From: Cupriavidus sp.
GTDB taxonomy: Bacteria > Pseudomonadota > Gammaproteobacteria > Burkholderiales > Burkholderiaceae
NCBI GenBank assembly: GCA_031181345.1
Contig: JAPSLC010000005.1
Span: forward strand, 94,429-158,428
Direction of reading: 5' to 3'
Length of the DNA: 64,000 nt
Shown in pieces: positions 27,237 to 36,333 of the stretch (positions are counted from its first letter, which is position 1; each line of letters starts with the position of its first letter). The notes under the pieces were generated by a model that was not told the DNA's origin, ran no database searches, and was given only the letters and a program-made list of their open reading frames with translations. Both the position numbers and the translations under genes were made by a program.

Positions 27237-27910
27237 TGGCGATGACCTGGAATTTCGAAAGCCTTCGCTTGCTTCCCGCCGGCCTTGCCTTTCGTCTGGG
27301 CGCCGCTTGCTGCCTCGCGCTGGCCTGCCAGTTGCCGGTGGCCGGCGCCGCTGCCGCAGCGTCGCCCTCGACCACGGCGGCCCCCGCCCGCGCCGACGCG
27401 GCCTGGAGCGTGGACCGCCTGATGGCGACGCTGGCACGGCAGCCATCGGGCAGCGCGCGCTTTGTCGAGAAGAAGTACATGGCGATGCTGGAGCGACCGC
27501 TGGAATCGAGCGGCGAACTGCGCTTCGTCGCGCCCGACCGGCTCGAGAAGCGCACGCTGGCGCCCAAGCCCGAGACGCTGCTGGTGCAGGGCGACATGCT
27601 GACGGTCGAGCGCGCCGGCCGCAGGACCACCATTCCGCTGCGCAACCATCCCGAGCTGGCCGCCTTTATCGAGAGCCTGCGGGGCACGCTGGCCGGCAAC
27701 CGGCAGGCGCTGGAGCAGTACTACCGGCTCGCGCTGGAGGGCACCGCCAAACGGTGGACGCTGACGCTGACGCCGTCCGACAGCCGCATGGCGGCCGCCA
27801 TCGCGGCGATCCGCATCGACGGCGCCGGCGAACGGCTCGAGCGCGTCGAGATCCGCCAGGCCGACGGCGATCGCTCGGTGATGACCATCGTGCCGACCGG
27901 CGGGCAATGA
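27233..27910 (+). CDS. LolA-like periplasmic outer-membrane lipoprotein carrier protein
   Basis: 225 aa. N-terminal signal peptide (LGAACCLALACQLPVAGAAAA). The LolA-like core reads FVEKKYMAMLERPLESSGELRF and then LEKRTLAPKPETLLVQGDMLTVE. It most likely shuttles the lipidic pigment conjugate across the periplasm. ATGA overlaps at both ends couple it to the acyltransferase and the exporter. The ATG at 27233 is followed by in-frame ATGs, so the start may be 1-4 codons later. Confidence 0.88.
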   Translation: MMAMTWNFESLRLLPAGLAFRLGAACCLALACQLPVAGAAAAASPSTTAAPARADAAWSVDRLMATLARQPSGSARFVEKKYMAMLERPLESSGELRFVAPDRLEKRTLAPKPETLLVQGDMLTVERAGRRTTIPLRNHPELAAFIESLRGTLAGNRQALEQYYRLALEGTAKRWTLTLTPSDSRMAAAIAAIRIDGAGERLERVEIRQADGDRSVMTIVPTGGQ

Positions 27911-30492
27911 GTCAGGCCGGCAAGAGCTTGCTTACCCGGACGTTTCCCGCGCGGCTCGCGGTCGCGCTGTGGCTCGCTTTCGTGCTCGTCTGCGCGACGA
28001 TCGCCGCGCGCACTACCTTCACCGCCGACCTGTCCGCCTTCCTGCCGCGCGCGCCCACCGCCGAGCAGCAGTTGCTGGTCGATCAGCTGCGCGATGGGCT
28101 GGTGTCGCGGCTGCTGCTGATCGGCATCGAAGGCGGCGGCGCGCAGGATGGCGCCCGGCGCGCGGCGCTGTCGAAGGCGTTGGCCGGCAGGCTGCGCGGC
28201 AATCCGTCGTTCGTCGCGATCGACAACGGCGAGCCGGTCAACCGCGAGCGCGACCAGCGCTATCTGTACGCCAATCGCTATCTGCTCAGTCCCGCCGTCA
28301 CGGCCGAGCGCTTCACCGAGGCGGGCCTGCGCGCGGCCATCGGCGACACCATCGACCTGCTCGGCTCGTCGGCCGGGCTGATGATCAAGCCGCTGCTGCC
28401 GCGCGATCCGACCGGCGAGGTGGCGACGCTGCTGGCTGATCTCGATCCGAGCCACGGCGCGGCGATGCGCGAGGGCGTCTGGGCCTCGCGCGACGGCCGC
28501 CGCGCGGTGCTGCTGGCGCAGACTGCCGCGCCCGGTTCGGACCTCGACGCGCAGGCGCAGGCGATGGCGGCGATCCGCTCGGCCTTTGCCTCGGCCGTGT
28601 CCGAGTCCGGGGCCAGGGCCGGCGAGTTCCGCCTGGTGATGTCCGGCCCCGGCGCGATCGGCGTGCAGACGCGCGACTCCATCCGCGCCGAGGTCGAGCG
28701 GCTGTCGACCATCGGCGTGGCGGTGATCGTCGCGCTGCTGTGGTTCGTCTACCGCTCGCCGACCGCGCTGGCGCTCGGACTGGTGCCGGTACTGTCCGGC
28801 GTGCTGGCCGGCATTGCCGCGGTCAGCCTCGGCTTCGGCATGGTCCACGGCCTGACGCTCGGGTTCGGCACCACGCTGATCGGCGAGTCGGTCGACTATG
28901 CGATCTATCTGTTCGCGCAGACCGCGCGGGACCGGGATGACGACGGGCCGGCTGAAACGGCCGGCACTACCGCTACCGCTGCCGCCGCGGCCGCGCGGGA
29001 ACGCTGGACGCGTGCCTTCTGGCCCACGGTGCGCCTGGGCGTACTGACCTCGGTCTGCGGCTTCGCCTCGCTGCTGCTGTCGGGCTTTCCGGGGCTGGCG
29101 CAGCTCGGCCTGTTCTCGATCGCCGGGCTGGCCACCGCCGCGCTGGTCACGCGCTTCGTGCTGCCGCAGCTGATCCCGGCGCGCTGGCGCATGCGCGACC
29201 TGCGTCCGCTCGGCGACCGGCTGGCGCGCATCGCGGCCCATGCACCGCGGCTGCGCTGGCCGGCGCTGGCCCTGGTGCTGGCCGCCGCGCTGGCGCTGGT
29301 GTGGCTGGTTGCCGTGCAGCGCACGCCGTTGTGGAGCCAGGAACTGACGTCGCTGAGCCCGGTGCCGGCGGACGCGCAAGCACTCGATGCCGGCTTGCGG
29401 GCCGATCTCGGCGCCCCGGACGTGCGCTACCTGGTCACCGTGTCCGCCGCCAGCGAACAAGGCGCGCTGCAAGGCGCCGAGCGGGTCGGCGCCCAATTGG
29501 CGCCGCTGGTCGCGCAGGGCGTCATCGGCGGCTTCGACAGTCCGGCGCGCTTCCTGCCGAGCGAGGCCATGCAGCGCGCGCGGCAGGCCGCGCTGCCGCC
29601 GCGCGACGAACTGGCCGGGCGGCTGCAGGCGGCCGTGGCGGCGTTGCCGGTCAAGCCGGCCCTGTTCGCACCCTTCCTCGACGAGGTCGCGCGCGTGCGC
29701 GAGATGCCGCCGCTGACGCGGGCCGACCTGCGCGGCACGTCGATGGCGCTGGCGGTCGATGCGCTGCTGACCGAGCACGACGGCCGCTGGACCGCGACGC
29801 TGCCGCTGCGCGCCCCGGCCGAGGCCAAACCCGCCGACGCCGGTGCCGACGCAGCCTTGGCGGCGAGCCACGGACCGGCCGCAGGTCCGGTGCCGACCGC
29901 GATCCGCGCCGCGATCGCCAGGGCCGGCGTGGCCGATGCGCTGTTCGTCGACCCGCTGTTCGTCGACCTGAAAGGCGAATCCGACCGGCTCTACGCCGGT
30001 TATCTGCGCGAGGCGCTGCGGCTGTCGCTGGGCGGGGCCGCCGCCATCGCGATCCTGCTGCTGGTGGCGCTGCGTTCGCCGCGCCGCGTGCTGGCCACGC
30101 TGCTGCCGCTGGCCGCCGCCGCGCTGGTGGTGATCGCCGGGCTGGCGCTGGCCGGCAAGACGCTGTCGCTGCTGCATCTGGTCGGCATGCTGCTGCTGGT
30201 CGCGGTGGGATCGAACTACGCGCTGTTCTTCAATGGCGCGGCCCGGACAGGCAGCCCCGCGGCAATCGCGCCGCGTACGCTGGTCTCGCTGCTGCTGGCC
30301 AACCTGACCACGGTCGCGGCCTTCGGTCTGCTAGGCTTATCACATCTGCCGCTGTTGCAGGCCTTCGGCCAGACGGTCGGTCCGGGCGCGGTGCTGGCGC
30401 TGCTGTTCTCGGCGGTGTTCGCGCCGGCGGCCATGCTGGGTGCCTCGCCCCGTCCGACCGCGGCCGGTCACGATCAGGAGGCAACACCATGA
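27907..30492 (+). CDS. MMPL/RND-family exporter
   Basis: 861 aa, two-fold repeat: one N-terminal helix, a periplasmic domain, then a five-to-six-helix bundle (about 265-430), repeated from about 455. It contains GESVDYAIYLFAQ, the expected position of the RND proton-relay segment, and VGSNYALFFNG in the second half. Likely transports the polyene lipid out of the inner membrane to the LolA-like carrier. ATGA overlap with the carrier gene. Confidence 0.9.
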   Translation: MSQAGKSLLTRTFPARLAVALWLAFVLVCATIAARTTFTADLSAFLPRAPTAEQQLLVDQLRDGLVSRLLLIGIEGGGAQDGARRAALSKALAGRLRGNPSFVAIDNGEPVNRERDQRYLYANRYLLSPAVTAERFTEAGLRAAIGDTIDLLGSSAGLMIKPLLPRDPTGEVATLLADLDPSHGAAMREGVWASRDGRRAVLLAQTAAPGSDLDAQAQAMAAIRSAFASAVSESGARAGEFRLVMSGPGAIGVQTRDSIRAEVERLSTIGVAVIVALLWFVYRSPTALALGLVPVLSGVLAGIAAVSLGFGMVHGLTLGFGTTLIGESVDYAIYLFAQTARDRDDDGPAETAGTTATAAAAAARERWTRAFWPTVRLGVLTSVCGFASLLLSGFPGLAQLGLFSIAGLATAALVTRFVLPQLIPARWRMRDLRPLGDRLARIAAHAPRLRWPALALVLAAALALVWLVAVQRTPLWSQELTSLSPVPADAQALDAGLRADLGAPDVRYLVTVSAASEQGALQGAERVGAQLAPLVAQGVIGGFDSPARFLPSEAMQRARQAALPPRDELAGRLQAAVAALPVKPALFAPFLDEVARVREMPPLTRADLRGTSMALAVDALLTEHDGRWTATLPLRAPAEAKPADAGADAALAASHGPAAGPVPTAIRAAIARAGVADALFVDPLFVDLKGESDRLYAGYLREALRLSLGGAAAIAILLLVALRSPRRVLATLLPLAAAALVVIAGLALAGKTLSLLHLVGMLLLVAVGSNYALFFNGAARTGSPAAIAPRTLVSLLLANLTTVAAFGLLGLSHLPLLQAFGQTVGPGAVLALLFSAVFAPAAMLGASPRPTAAGHDQEATP

Positions 30493-31343
30493 CGCGCATG
30501 CGCAATTCCTATCCCGCGCCGCAGTCGAGCGCCGCGCCGGGCGCGGTCCGCAGCTGGCGGCCGTCGGCGCTGATCGGCGGCGCCGCTGCCGTCCATCTGG
30601 GCGCGATCGCCGCGGTGCTGGCCCAGCCGGCGACGCTGCCCTGGGCGGCCGGCTCGGTCGTCGCCGCCAATCTGCTGCTGGCCGGCGCCGGGCTGTGGCC
30701 GCGCAGCACGCTGCTCGGACCGAACCTGCTGCGGCTACCCTCCAGCGCCGGCCACAGCATCGCGCTGACCTTCGACGACGGCCCCAATCCCGAGGTCACG
30801 CCGGCCGTGCTGGACCTGCTCGACGCGCACGGTGCCCGCGCCACCTTCTTCTGCATCGGCGAACGCGCGCTGCGCCATCCGGACCTGGTCGCCGACATCG
30901 TGCGCCGCGGTCATGCGATCGAGAACCATACGCAGCACCACTGGCTGCACTTCTCGACCTTCGGGCCCGGCCGCATCACGAAAGAGGTCGGCGAAGCGCA
31001 GCGTTTGCTGACCGAGCTGACCGGCCAGGTGCCGCGTTTCTTCCGCGCGCCCGCCGGCCTGCGCAATCCGCTGCTGGAGCCGGCGCTGTGCCGGCACGGG
31101 TTGCGGCTCGCCAGCTGGACGCGGCGCGGCTTCGACACCTTCCGCGGCGGCGACCCCGACAAGGTCGAGGCGCGGCTGCTGAAGGACCTGGCGGCGCGCG
31201 ACATCCTGCTGATGCACGACGGCAACCCGGGCACCGACCGCACCGGCACGCCGATGATCCTGGTGGTGCTGCCGCGCGTGCTGCGCGCCATCGACGAGGC
31301 GGGGCTGCGCTACGTGACGCTGCGCGAGGCGGTGCCGGCATGA
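30489..31343 (+). CDS. NodB-fold polysaccharide deacetylase family protein
   Basis: 284 aa. Two N-terminal hydrophobic segments (residues 25-65) suggest membrane anchoring. NodB motifs: TFDDGPN (metal Asp), HTQHHW (metal His pair) and RAPAGLRNP; LLMHDG closes the active site. A sugar deacetylase fused with membrane helices inside a pigment cluster suggests it deacetylates the glycan added by the GT2. That role is inference. ATGA overlap on both sides. Confidence 0.87.
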   Translation: MTRMRNSYPAPQSSAAPGAVRSWRPSALIGGAAAVHLGAIAAVLAQPATLPWAAGSVVAANLLLAGAGLWPRSTLLGPNLLRLPSSAGHSIALTFDDGPNPEVTPAVLDLLDAHGARATFFCIGERALRHPDLVADIVRRGHAIENHTQHHWLHFSTFGPGRITKEVGEAQRLLTELTGQVPRFFRAPAGLRNPLLEPALCRHGLRLASWTRRGFDTFRGGDPDKVEARLLKDLAARDILLMHDGNPGTDRTGTPMILVVLPRVLRAIDEAGLRYVTLREAVPA

Positions 31344-32149
31344 CGCGGTGGACCGATACCGCCGGCCAGGCCGGCGAGGCGCTGATCGCGCGGGCCAGCG
31401 TCCGCTACCGCGCCGCCGATCCCTTCGCCGTGCATTTCGCCCGATTCAAGCTGCGCAACGATCCGGTCTTCGCGATCGCGCTGGCGCAGGGCCTGATCCC
31501 CGACGGCGCGCGCATCCTCGATATCGGCTGCGGCCAGGGCCTGCTGGCGAACTGGCTGCTGGCGGCGGGGCAAAGCCATCCCGAGAACTGGCCGCCGGGC
31601 TGGCCGGCGCCGCCGGTGCCGCGCTCCTATCTGGGCATCGAACTGACCCCGGCCGACGCCGAACGCGCCCGCGCGGCGCTGGCCGAGCCGGGTCCGTGGC
31701 CGGCGGAAATCCGCCAGGCCGATGCCCGCGCCGCGGTGGCCGAGGTCGCCGCGGCCTGCGATCTGGTGGTGCTGCTCGACGTGCTGCATTACATCGACCG
31801 CCCCGCGCAGGAGGCGCTGCTGCGCGACGCGCTGCGCTGCCTGGCGCCGGGCGGCCGGCTGCTGATGCGCGTCGGCGACGCCAGCGCGGGCTGGCGCGCC
31901 CGCTACAGCCGCGCGGTCGACCGCGTGGTGCAGTGGCTGCGTGCCGGCCGCACCAGCCCGCTGACCTGCCGGCCCGCCGGCGAGTGGCGGGCGCTGCTGC
32001 GCGGCATGGGCATGACGCTGCGCGAGGTGCCGCTGCCGCGCGATGCGCATGGCGCCAATGTGCTGATGGTCGGCACGCTCGATACACAGGCCGCGCAGAC
32101 CGGGCAGGCCGAGAACCTGGCCGCCGCCGGCGAGCTGGAGCCGCTTTGA
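31340..32149 (+). CDS. Class I SAM-dependent methyltransferase
   Basis: 269 aa. SAM motif I ILDIGCGQG, motif II around CDLVVLLDVLHYI, motif III LAPGGRLLMRVGD. Polyene clusters usually contain a methyltransferase acting on the aryl head group; that is the likely role here. ATGA overlap with the deacetylase. Confidence 0.87.
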   Translation: MTRWTDTAGQAGEALIARASVRYRAADPFAVHFARFKLRNDPVFAIALAQGLIPDGARILDIGCGQGLLANWLLAAGQSHPENWPPGWPAPPVPRSYLGIELTPADAERARAALAEPGPWPAEIRQADARAAVAEVAAACDLVVLLDVLHYIDRPAQEALLRDALRCLAPGGRLLMRVGDASAGWRARYSRAVDRVVQWLRAGRTSPLTCRPAGEWRALLRGMGMTLREVPLPRDAHGANVLMVGTLDTQAAQTGQAENLAAAGELEPL

Positions 32150-33531
32150 TACAATCGCGCCGCCCATCGGTGCCAGCCACCGACCGCAACGCCGGCAATC
32201 CCGGCCAACCCGGCCATAGCCGCAATACCGGCGGCGCCCCGCAGCGCGCCGCCTCGCATTCCGATCGTCCGCTGTCCCCGTCCGTGTCCGCGCTGCAGTT
32301 CTCCCATTTCACCGTCACCAGTTGCCTGGGCCATGGCCTGGCCGCGACCTCCGAGGCCTTGCGCGCGCAGCGCAGCGGACTCGCGCCCTGCCGCTTCGGC
32401 GACGTGCGGCTGCGCACCCATGTCGGCGAGGTGGCCGGCGTCGACGACGCGCCGCTGCCCGCCGAATTCGCCAGCTTCGATTGCCGCAACAACCGGCTCG
32501 CGCGGCTGGCGCTCGAACAGGACGGCTTCGCCGAGCGGGTGCGTGAAGCGATATCGCGTTACGGCGCCCATCGCGTCGGCGTGTTCCTCGGCACCAGCAC
32601 CGGCGGCATCCTGGAAACCGAACAAGCCTACCGGCGGCGCGATCCTGCAAGCGGCGCGCTGCCGGCGGACTTCGACTACGCGCATCGGCACAGCCCGTAT
32701 TCGCTGCCGGCCTTCGTGCGCGCGTATCTGGGTCTGACCGGTCCCGCGGCCGCGATCTCGTCGGCCTGCTCCTCGGGCGCCAAGGTATTCGCCTCGGCGC
32801 GCCGGATGATCGAGGCCGGGCTGATCGACGCGGCGCTGGTGGGCGGCGTCGATACGCTGTGCCATACCACGCTGTACGGCTTCCATTCGCTGGAGCTGGT
32901 GTCGGCCGAGCCCTGCCGGCCCTACGACGCGCGGCGCAACGGCATCTCGATCGGCGAAGGCGCCGCGTTCGGGCTGCTGGAACGATTGCCTGAAGGTTCG
33001 CCTGATGCGGCAGCGGCGGCGATGCCGGACGATGCGGTACTGCTGTGCGGCGTCGGCGAGTCCAGCGATGCGCACCACATGTCGAGCCCGCATCCGCAGG
33101 GACTGGGCGCACGGCTGGCGATGGAGCAGGCGCTGGCCGACGCTGGGCTCGCGCCGGCGGACATCGACTACATCAATCTGCACGGCACCGCGACGCCGAG
33201 CAACGACGCCGCCGAGGGCAAGGCCGTGCTGGCGCTGTTCGGCACGACGCCGTGCAGCTCCACCAAGGGCGCGACCGGCCATACGCTGGGCGCGGCCGGC
33301 GCGATCGAGGCGGTGATCAGCGCGCTGGCGCTGCGCGAGGGCTGGCTGCCGGCCGGCATTGCCGATACCGAGCTCGATCCCGCGCTGCCGGTCCACTATC
33401 TGCTGCGGTCGCAGGCGGCCGATCCGGACCATCGTCCGCGCTACGCGCTGAGCAATGCCTTCGGCTTCGGCGGCTCCAATTGCAGCCTGCTGTTCGGCCG
33501 CGCCGACGCGCATCTGCGTGGTGAACGGTGA
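32146..33531 (+). CDS. Beta-ketoacyl-ACP synthase (ketosynthase)
   Basis: KAS II-type condensing enzyme. Active-site Cys in SSACSSGA (codon 32767-32769), His in NLHGTATPSND, and Lys/His in TKGATGHTLGAAG; the GFGGSN loop is near the end. The recognisable fold begins at a GTG (32284). A TTG at 32146 overlaps the methyltransferase stop (TTGA) with GGAG 5 nt upstream and would add a 46-residue Pro/Arg/Ser-rich tail. The overlap matches the ATGA style of the whole operon, so it is used here. It performs chain elongation of the polyene with the chain-length factor. Confidence 0.88.
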   Translation: MIQSRRPSVPATDRNAGNPGQPGHSRNTGGAPQRAASHSDRPLSPSVSALQFSHFTVTSCLGHGLAATSEALRAQRSGLAPCRFGDVRLRTHVGEVAGVDDAPLPAEFASFDCRNNRLARLALEQDGFAERVREAISRYGAHRVGVFLGTSTGGILETEQAYRRRDPASGALPADFDYAHRHSPYSLPAFVRAYLGLTGPAAAISSACSSGAKVFASARRMIEAGLIDAALVGGVDTLCHTTLYGFHSLELVSAEPCRPYDARRNGISIGEGAAFGLLERLPEGSPDAAAAAMPDDAVLLCGVGESSDAHHMSSPHPQGLGARLAMEQALADAGLAPADIDYINLHGTATPSNDAAEGKAVLALFGTTPCSSTKGATGHTLGAAGAIEAVISALALREGWLPAGIADTELDPALPVHYLLRSQAADPDHRPRYALSNAFGFGGSNCSLLFGRADAHLRGER

Positions 33532-34343
33532 TGACCGCGCCGGTGTTCATCGAAGGGATCGGACTGCTGGGCCCCGGACTGGCGGACTGGCAGCAAGGCG
33601 CCGCGATATTGCGCGGGCAGGCATCCTATGCGCCCGCCGCCACGGCGCTGCCCGTGCCGGAAGGCCTGCCGTCGGCCGAGCGCCGGCGCACCGGCCCGGC
33701 GGTCAAGCTCGCGCTGGCGGTCGGCCGGCAGGCAATCGCCGCCAGCGGACGCGATGCCGCCACGCTGGCAACCGTGTTCAGCGCCTCCGGCGCGGACGGC
33801 CACAACTACCACGCGATCTGCGAATCGCTGGCCGGCGACGACCCGACGATCTCGCCGACCCGCTTCCACAACTCGGTGCACAACGCGCCGGCCGGCTACT
33901 GGAGCATCGCCACCGGGGCGATGGCGCCGTCCAACGCGATGTGCGCGCACGACGGCAGCTTTGCCGCCGGCCTGCTCGATGCCTACAGCCAGGTGCTGGC
34001 GAGCCGCGCGCCGTGCGTGCTGATTGCCTATGACACCGGCTATCCCGAGCCGCTTCGCAGTGCCCGTCCGATTCCGGATGCGTTCGGGCTGGCGCTGGTG
34101 CTGACGGCCGAGCCGGGGCCGGCGACGCTGGCGAGCCTGCGGCCGTCGCTGGTGATGGGAGACAGCGAAGGCGAGGCACCCACGCCGATGGCCGATGCCG
34201 CGCTGGAGACGCTGCGCGCCGCCATCCCGGCCGCGCGCGCCCTGCCCTTGCTGCAGGCCCTCGCACGCGAAGACGATGCCACGGCGGTGCTCGATTATCT
34301 GGACCCGCTGCGGCTGCGCGTCGAGGTCGCGCCATGGCGGTGA
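33531..34343 (+). CDS. Ketosynthase-like chain-length factor
   Basis: 270 aa, the beta-ketoacyl synthase-like N-terminal fold only (FIEGIGLLGPG..., VFSASGADGHNYHAICE, MCAHDGSFAAGLLDAY). The nucleophilic Cys position of a ketosynthase is not conserved and the catalytic His regions are absent, as in the truncated chain-length factors of aryl-polyene clusters (ApeC-like). ATG 33531 overlaps the ketosynthase stop (TGATG); a GTG one codon earlier is possible. Confidence 0.85.
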   Translation: MTAPVFIEGIGLLGPGLADWQQGAAILRGQASYAPAATALPVPEGLPSAERRRTGPAVKLALAVGRQAIAASGRDAATLATVFSASGADGHNYHAICESLAGDDPTISPTRFHNSVHNAPAGYWSIATGAMAPSNAMCAHDGSFAAGLLDAYSQVLASRAPCVLIAYDTGYPEPLRSARPIPDAFGLALVLTAEPGPATLASLRPSLVMGDSEGEAPTPMADAALETLRAAIPAARALPLLQALAREDDATAVLDYLDPLRLRVEVAPWR

Positions 34344-34834
34344 ACGAAGCCGGCCACGCCGATACGTCGGCAACCGGCATGCCGCCCGGCACGCCGGTGG
34401 GCCGCGACTGGATCGCCGCGCATATCCCGCATCGCGGCGCGATGTGCCTGCTCGACGAGGTAGTCGACTGGAATGCGCAGCGCATCCGCTGCGAGGCGCG
34501 CAACCATGCGTCGCCCGATCATCCCTTGCGGGCCGAAGGACGGCTCGCCGCGCTGTGCGGCATCGAATATGCGGCGCAGGCGATGGCCGTGCATGGCGCG
34601 CTGCTGCGAACCGGCGCCGCGGCCACGCCGCGCCTGGGCTATCTGGCCAGCGTGCGCAAGGTCGAGATCCACGCCGAGCGGCTCGATACCGTGGCGGGCC
34701 CGCTGACGATCGAGGCCGAGCGCATCGGCGGCGACGAACGCCAGGTGCTCTACGAGTTCACGCTGCGCGCCGGCGACGCGGTGCTGCTGACGGGCCGCGC
34801 GGCGGTCGTGCTGGACGCCACGCCGGCCGGTTGA
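34334..34834 (+). CDS. Second hot-dog dehydratase of the aryl-polyene-type cluster
   Basis: 166 aa. IPHRGAMCLLDEVVDW followed by a hot-dog fold resembles the 3-hydroxyacyl-ACP dehydratases (ApeP-like) that end many aryl-polyene clusters; LAALCGIEYAAQAMAVHGAL is the central helix. It overlaps the chain-length factor by 10 bp and is the last gene of the plus arm. Confidence 0.85.
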   Translation: MAVNEAGHADTSATGMPPGTPVGRDWIAAHIPHRGAMCLLDEVVDWNAQRIRCEARNHASPDHPLRAEGRLAALCGIEYAAQAMAVHGALLRTGAAATPRLGYLASVRKVEIHAERLDTVAGPLTIEAERIGGDERQVLYEFTLRAGDAVLLTGRAAVVLDATPAG

Positions 34835-34875
34835 ATCGTCTTCGAGCGTGGCGCGGCCCGGCTCGAGGCCAAGCT

Positions 34876-34967
34876 GAAGACGCTGGGTCCCCGCTTTCGC
34901 GGGGACGACATCGGTAGCGGTGTCTCGATCCGCGTCGCCCCCGCGCAGGCGGGGCCCCAGCGTCTTC
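34876..34967. repeat. Family A palindromic repeat, copy 2
   Basis: Arms CTGGGTCCCCGC-TTTC-GCGGGGACGAC and GTCGCCCCCGCGCAGGCGGGG-CCCCAG, with GAAGACG and CGTCTTC at the outer edges. It sits between the convergent 3' ends of the polyene cluster and fahA and may act as a bidirectional transcription block. Confidence 0.82.
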
Positions 34968-34987
34968 CGATTGCCTGGGGCTGACGC

Positions 34988-36268
34988 TCAGCCCTCGACC
35001 TTCGGTGCCGGCAGCACCTCGCCGCTGACCTCGCCGAAGCCGATGCGGTAGCCATCGCCCTGGCACCAGCCGCTCATCACCACCTCATCGCCGTCCTGCA
35101 GGAAGCCGCGCTCCACGCCGCCGGCCAGCTTCAGCGGCTCGTTGCCGTTGCGGGTCAGTTCCAGCAGGCTGCCGTACGAGTCCGGCGTGGCGCCGCTGAT
35201 CGTGCCCGAACCCATCAGGTCGCCGACGCGCACGTTGCAGCCCGACACCGTGTGGTGGGCCAGCTGCTGCGCCATCGTCCAGTACATCGCGCGGAAATTG
35301 GTGCGGCTGATCCGATCGGCACGCTCGGCGCCCTGCGGCCGCAGCGCGACCTCGAGCTCGATGTCGTAGGCGTTGCGCGCCGACTGGCGCAGATAGGACA
35401 GCGGCTGCGGCGACTGCTCGGGGTTGTCGCGGCGGAACGGCTCGAGCGCGTCCATCGTGACGACCCACGGCGAGATCGAGGTGCCGAAGCTCTTGGAATT
35501 GAACGGCCCGAGCGGCACGTATTCCCACTGCTGGATGTCGCGCGCGCTCCAGTCGTTGAGCAGCACCATGCCGAACAGATAGTCGTCGGCCTGATCGACG
35601 GGCACCGGCTCGCCCAGGGCCGAGTCCTTGCCGACGATGAAGCCCATCTCCAGTTCGTAGTCGAGCTTGCGGCAGGCGCCGAAGATCGGGCGCGCCTCGT
35701 TCGGCAGCTTGATCTGGCCGTTCGGGCGGCGGATCGGCGTGCCGCTGACCACCACCGAGCTGGCGCGGCCGTTGTAGCCGATCGGGATTTCGAGCCAGTT
35801 CGGCAGCAGCGCGTTGTCGGGGTCGCGGAACATGCGGCCGACGTTGGTCGCGTGTTCCTTCGACGAATAGAAATCGGTGTAGCCGGGAATCTCGACCGGC
35901 AGATGCAGCGTGGCGCCGGCCATCGGCACCACCGCGCGCTCGCGCAGCGCGGCGTCGTCGCGCAGCGTCGGCGTGCCGGCCGACAGCAGCTCGGCAATGC
36001 GCTGGCGCGTCTCGCGCCAGACCGGACGGCCCAGCGCGATGAAGCGGTTCAGCACCGGCGCGGCAAAGGTGCCGCGGGCCGCGGCCGGCAGCAGGCCGGC
36101 TTCGTCGAGCACCAACAGGTCGACGATGCTCTCGCCGATCGCGACGCCGACGCGCGGCGCCTGCGAGCCGTGCGAGAACACGCCGTACGGCAGGTTCTGC
36201 AGCGGGAAATGGTTGGCGGCGTCGTTGGCCGATTCGATCCAGCTGCGGGGGGATTGTGCTTGGGTCAT
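34988..36268 (-). CDS. fahA: Fumarylacetoacetase
   Basis: 426 aa, full family length. Last step of tyrosine/homogentisate degradation: hydrolysis of fumarylacetoacetate to fumarate and acetoacetate. Characteristic segments: the N-terminal FPLQNLPYGVFS, DFYSSKEHATNVGRMFR (catalytic region), and the metal-binding RKLDYELEMGFIVG and DWSARDIQQWEY. Final gene of the minus-strand operon MBL, FAD monooxygenase, hmgA, fahA (gaps 60-66 bp). Confidence 0.97.
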   Translation of the reverse strand: MTQAQSPRSWIESANDAANHFPLQNLPYGVFSHGSQAPRVGVAIGESIVDLLVLDEAGLLPAAARGTFAAPVLNRFIALGRPVWRETRQRIAELLSAGTPTLRDDAALRERAVVPMAGATLHLPVEIPGYTDFYSSKEHATNVGRMFRDPDNALLPNWLEIPIGYNGRASSVVVSGTPIRRPNGQIKLPNEARPIFGACRKLDYELEMGFIVGKDSALGEPVPVDQADDYLFGMVLLNDWSARDIQQWEYVPLGPFNSKSFGTSISPWVVTMDALEPFRRDNPEQSPQPLSYLRQSARNAYDIELEVALRPQGAERADRISRTNFRAMYWTMAQQLAHHTVSGCNVRVGDLMGSGTISGATPDSYGSLLELTRNGNEPLKLAGGVERGFLQDGDEVVMSGWCQGDGYRIGFGEVSGEVLPAPKVEG

Positions 36269-36333
36269 GGATGCAATGCGTTGGGTGTTCTTGACTATGT
36301 TTCGGTTGGTGCGATCGCCGGCGAGCGCGCGCC

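Noticed and set aside
27721..30177. 818-codon open frame on the minus strand
   Set aside because: Shadow of the MMPL exporter; no plausible start and no family.
33778..34503. 241-codon minus-strand frame across the chain-length factor and dehydratase
   Set aside because: Antisense shadow; the overlapping plus-strand genes show clear families and coupled starts.
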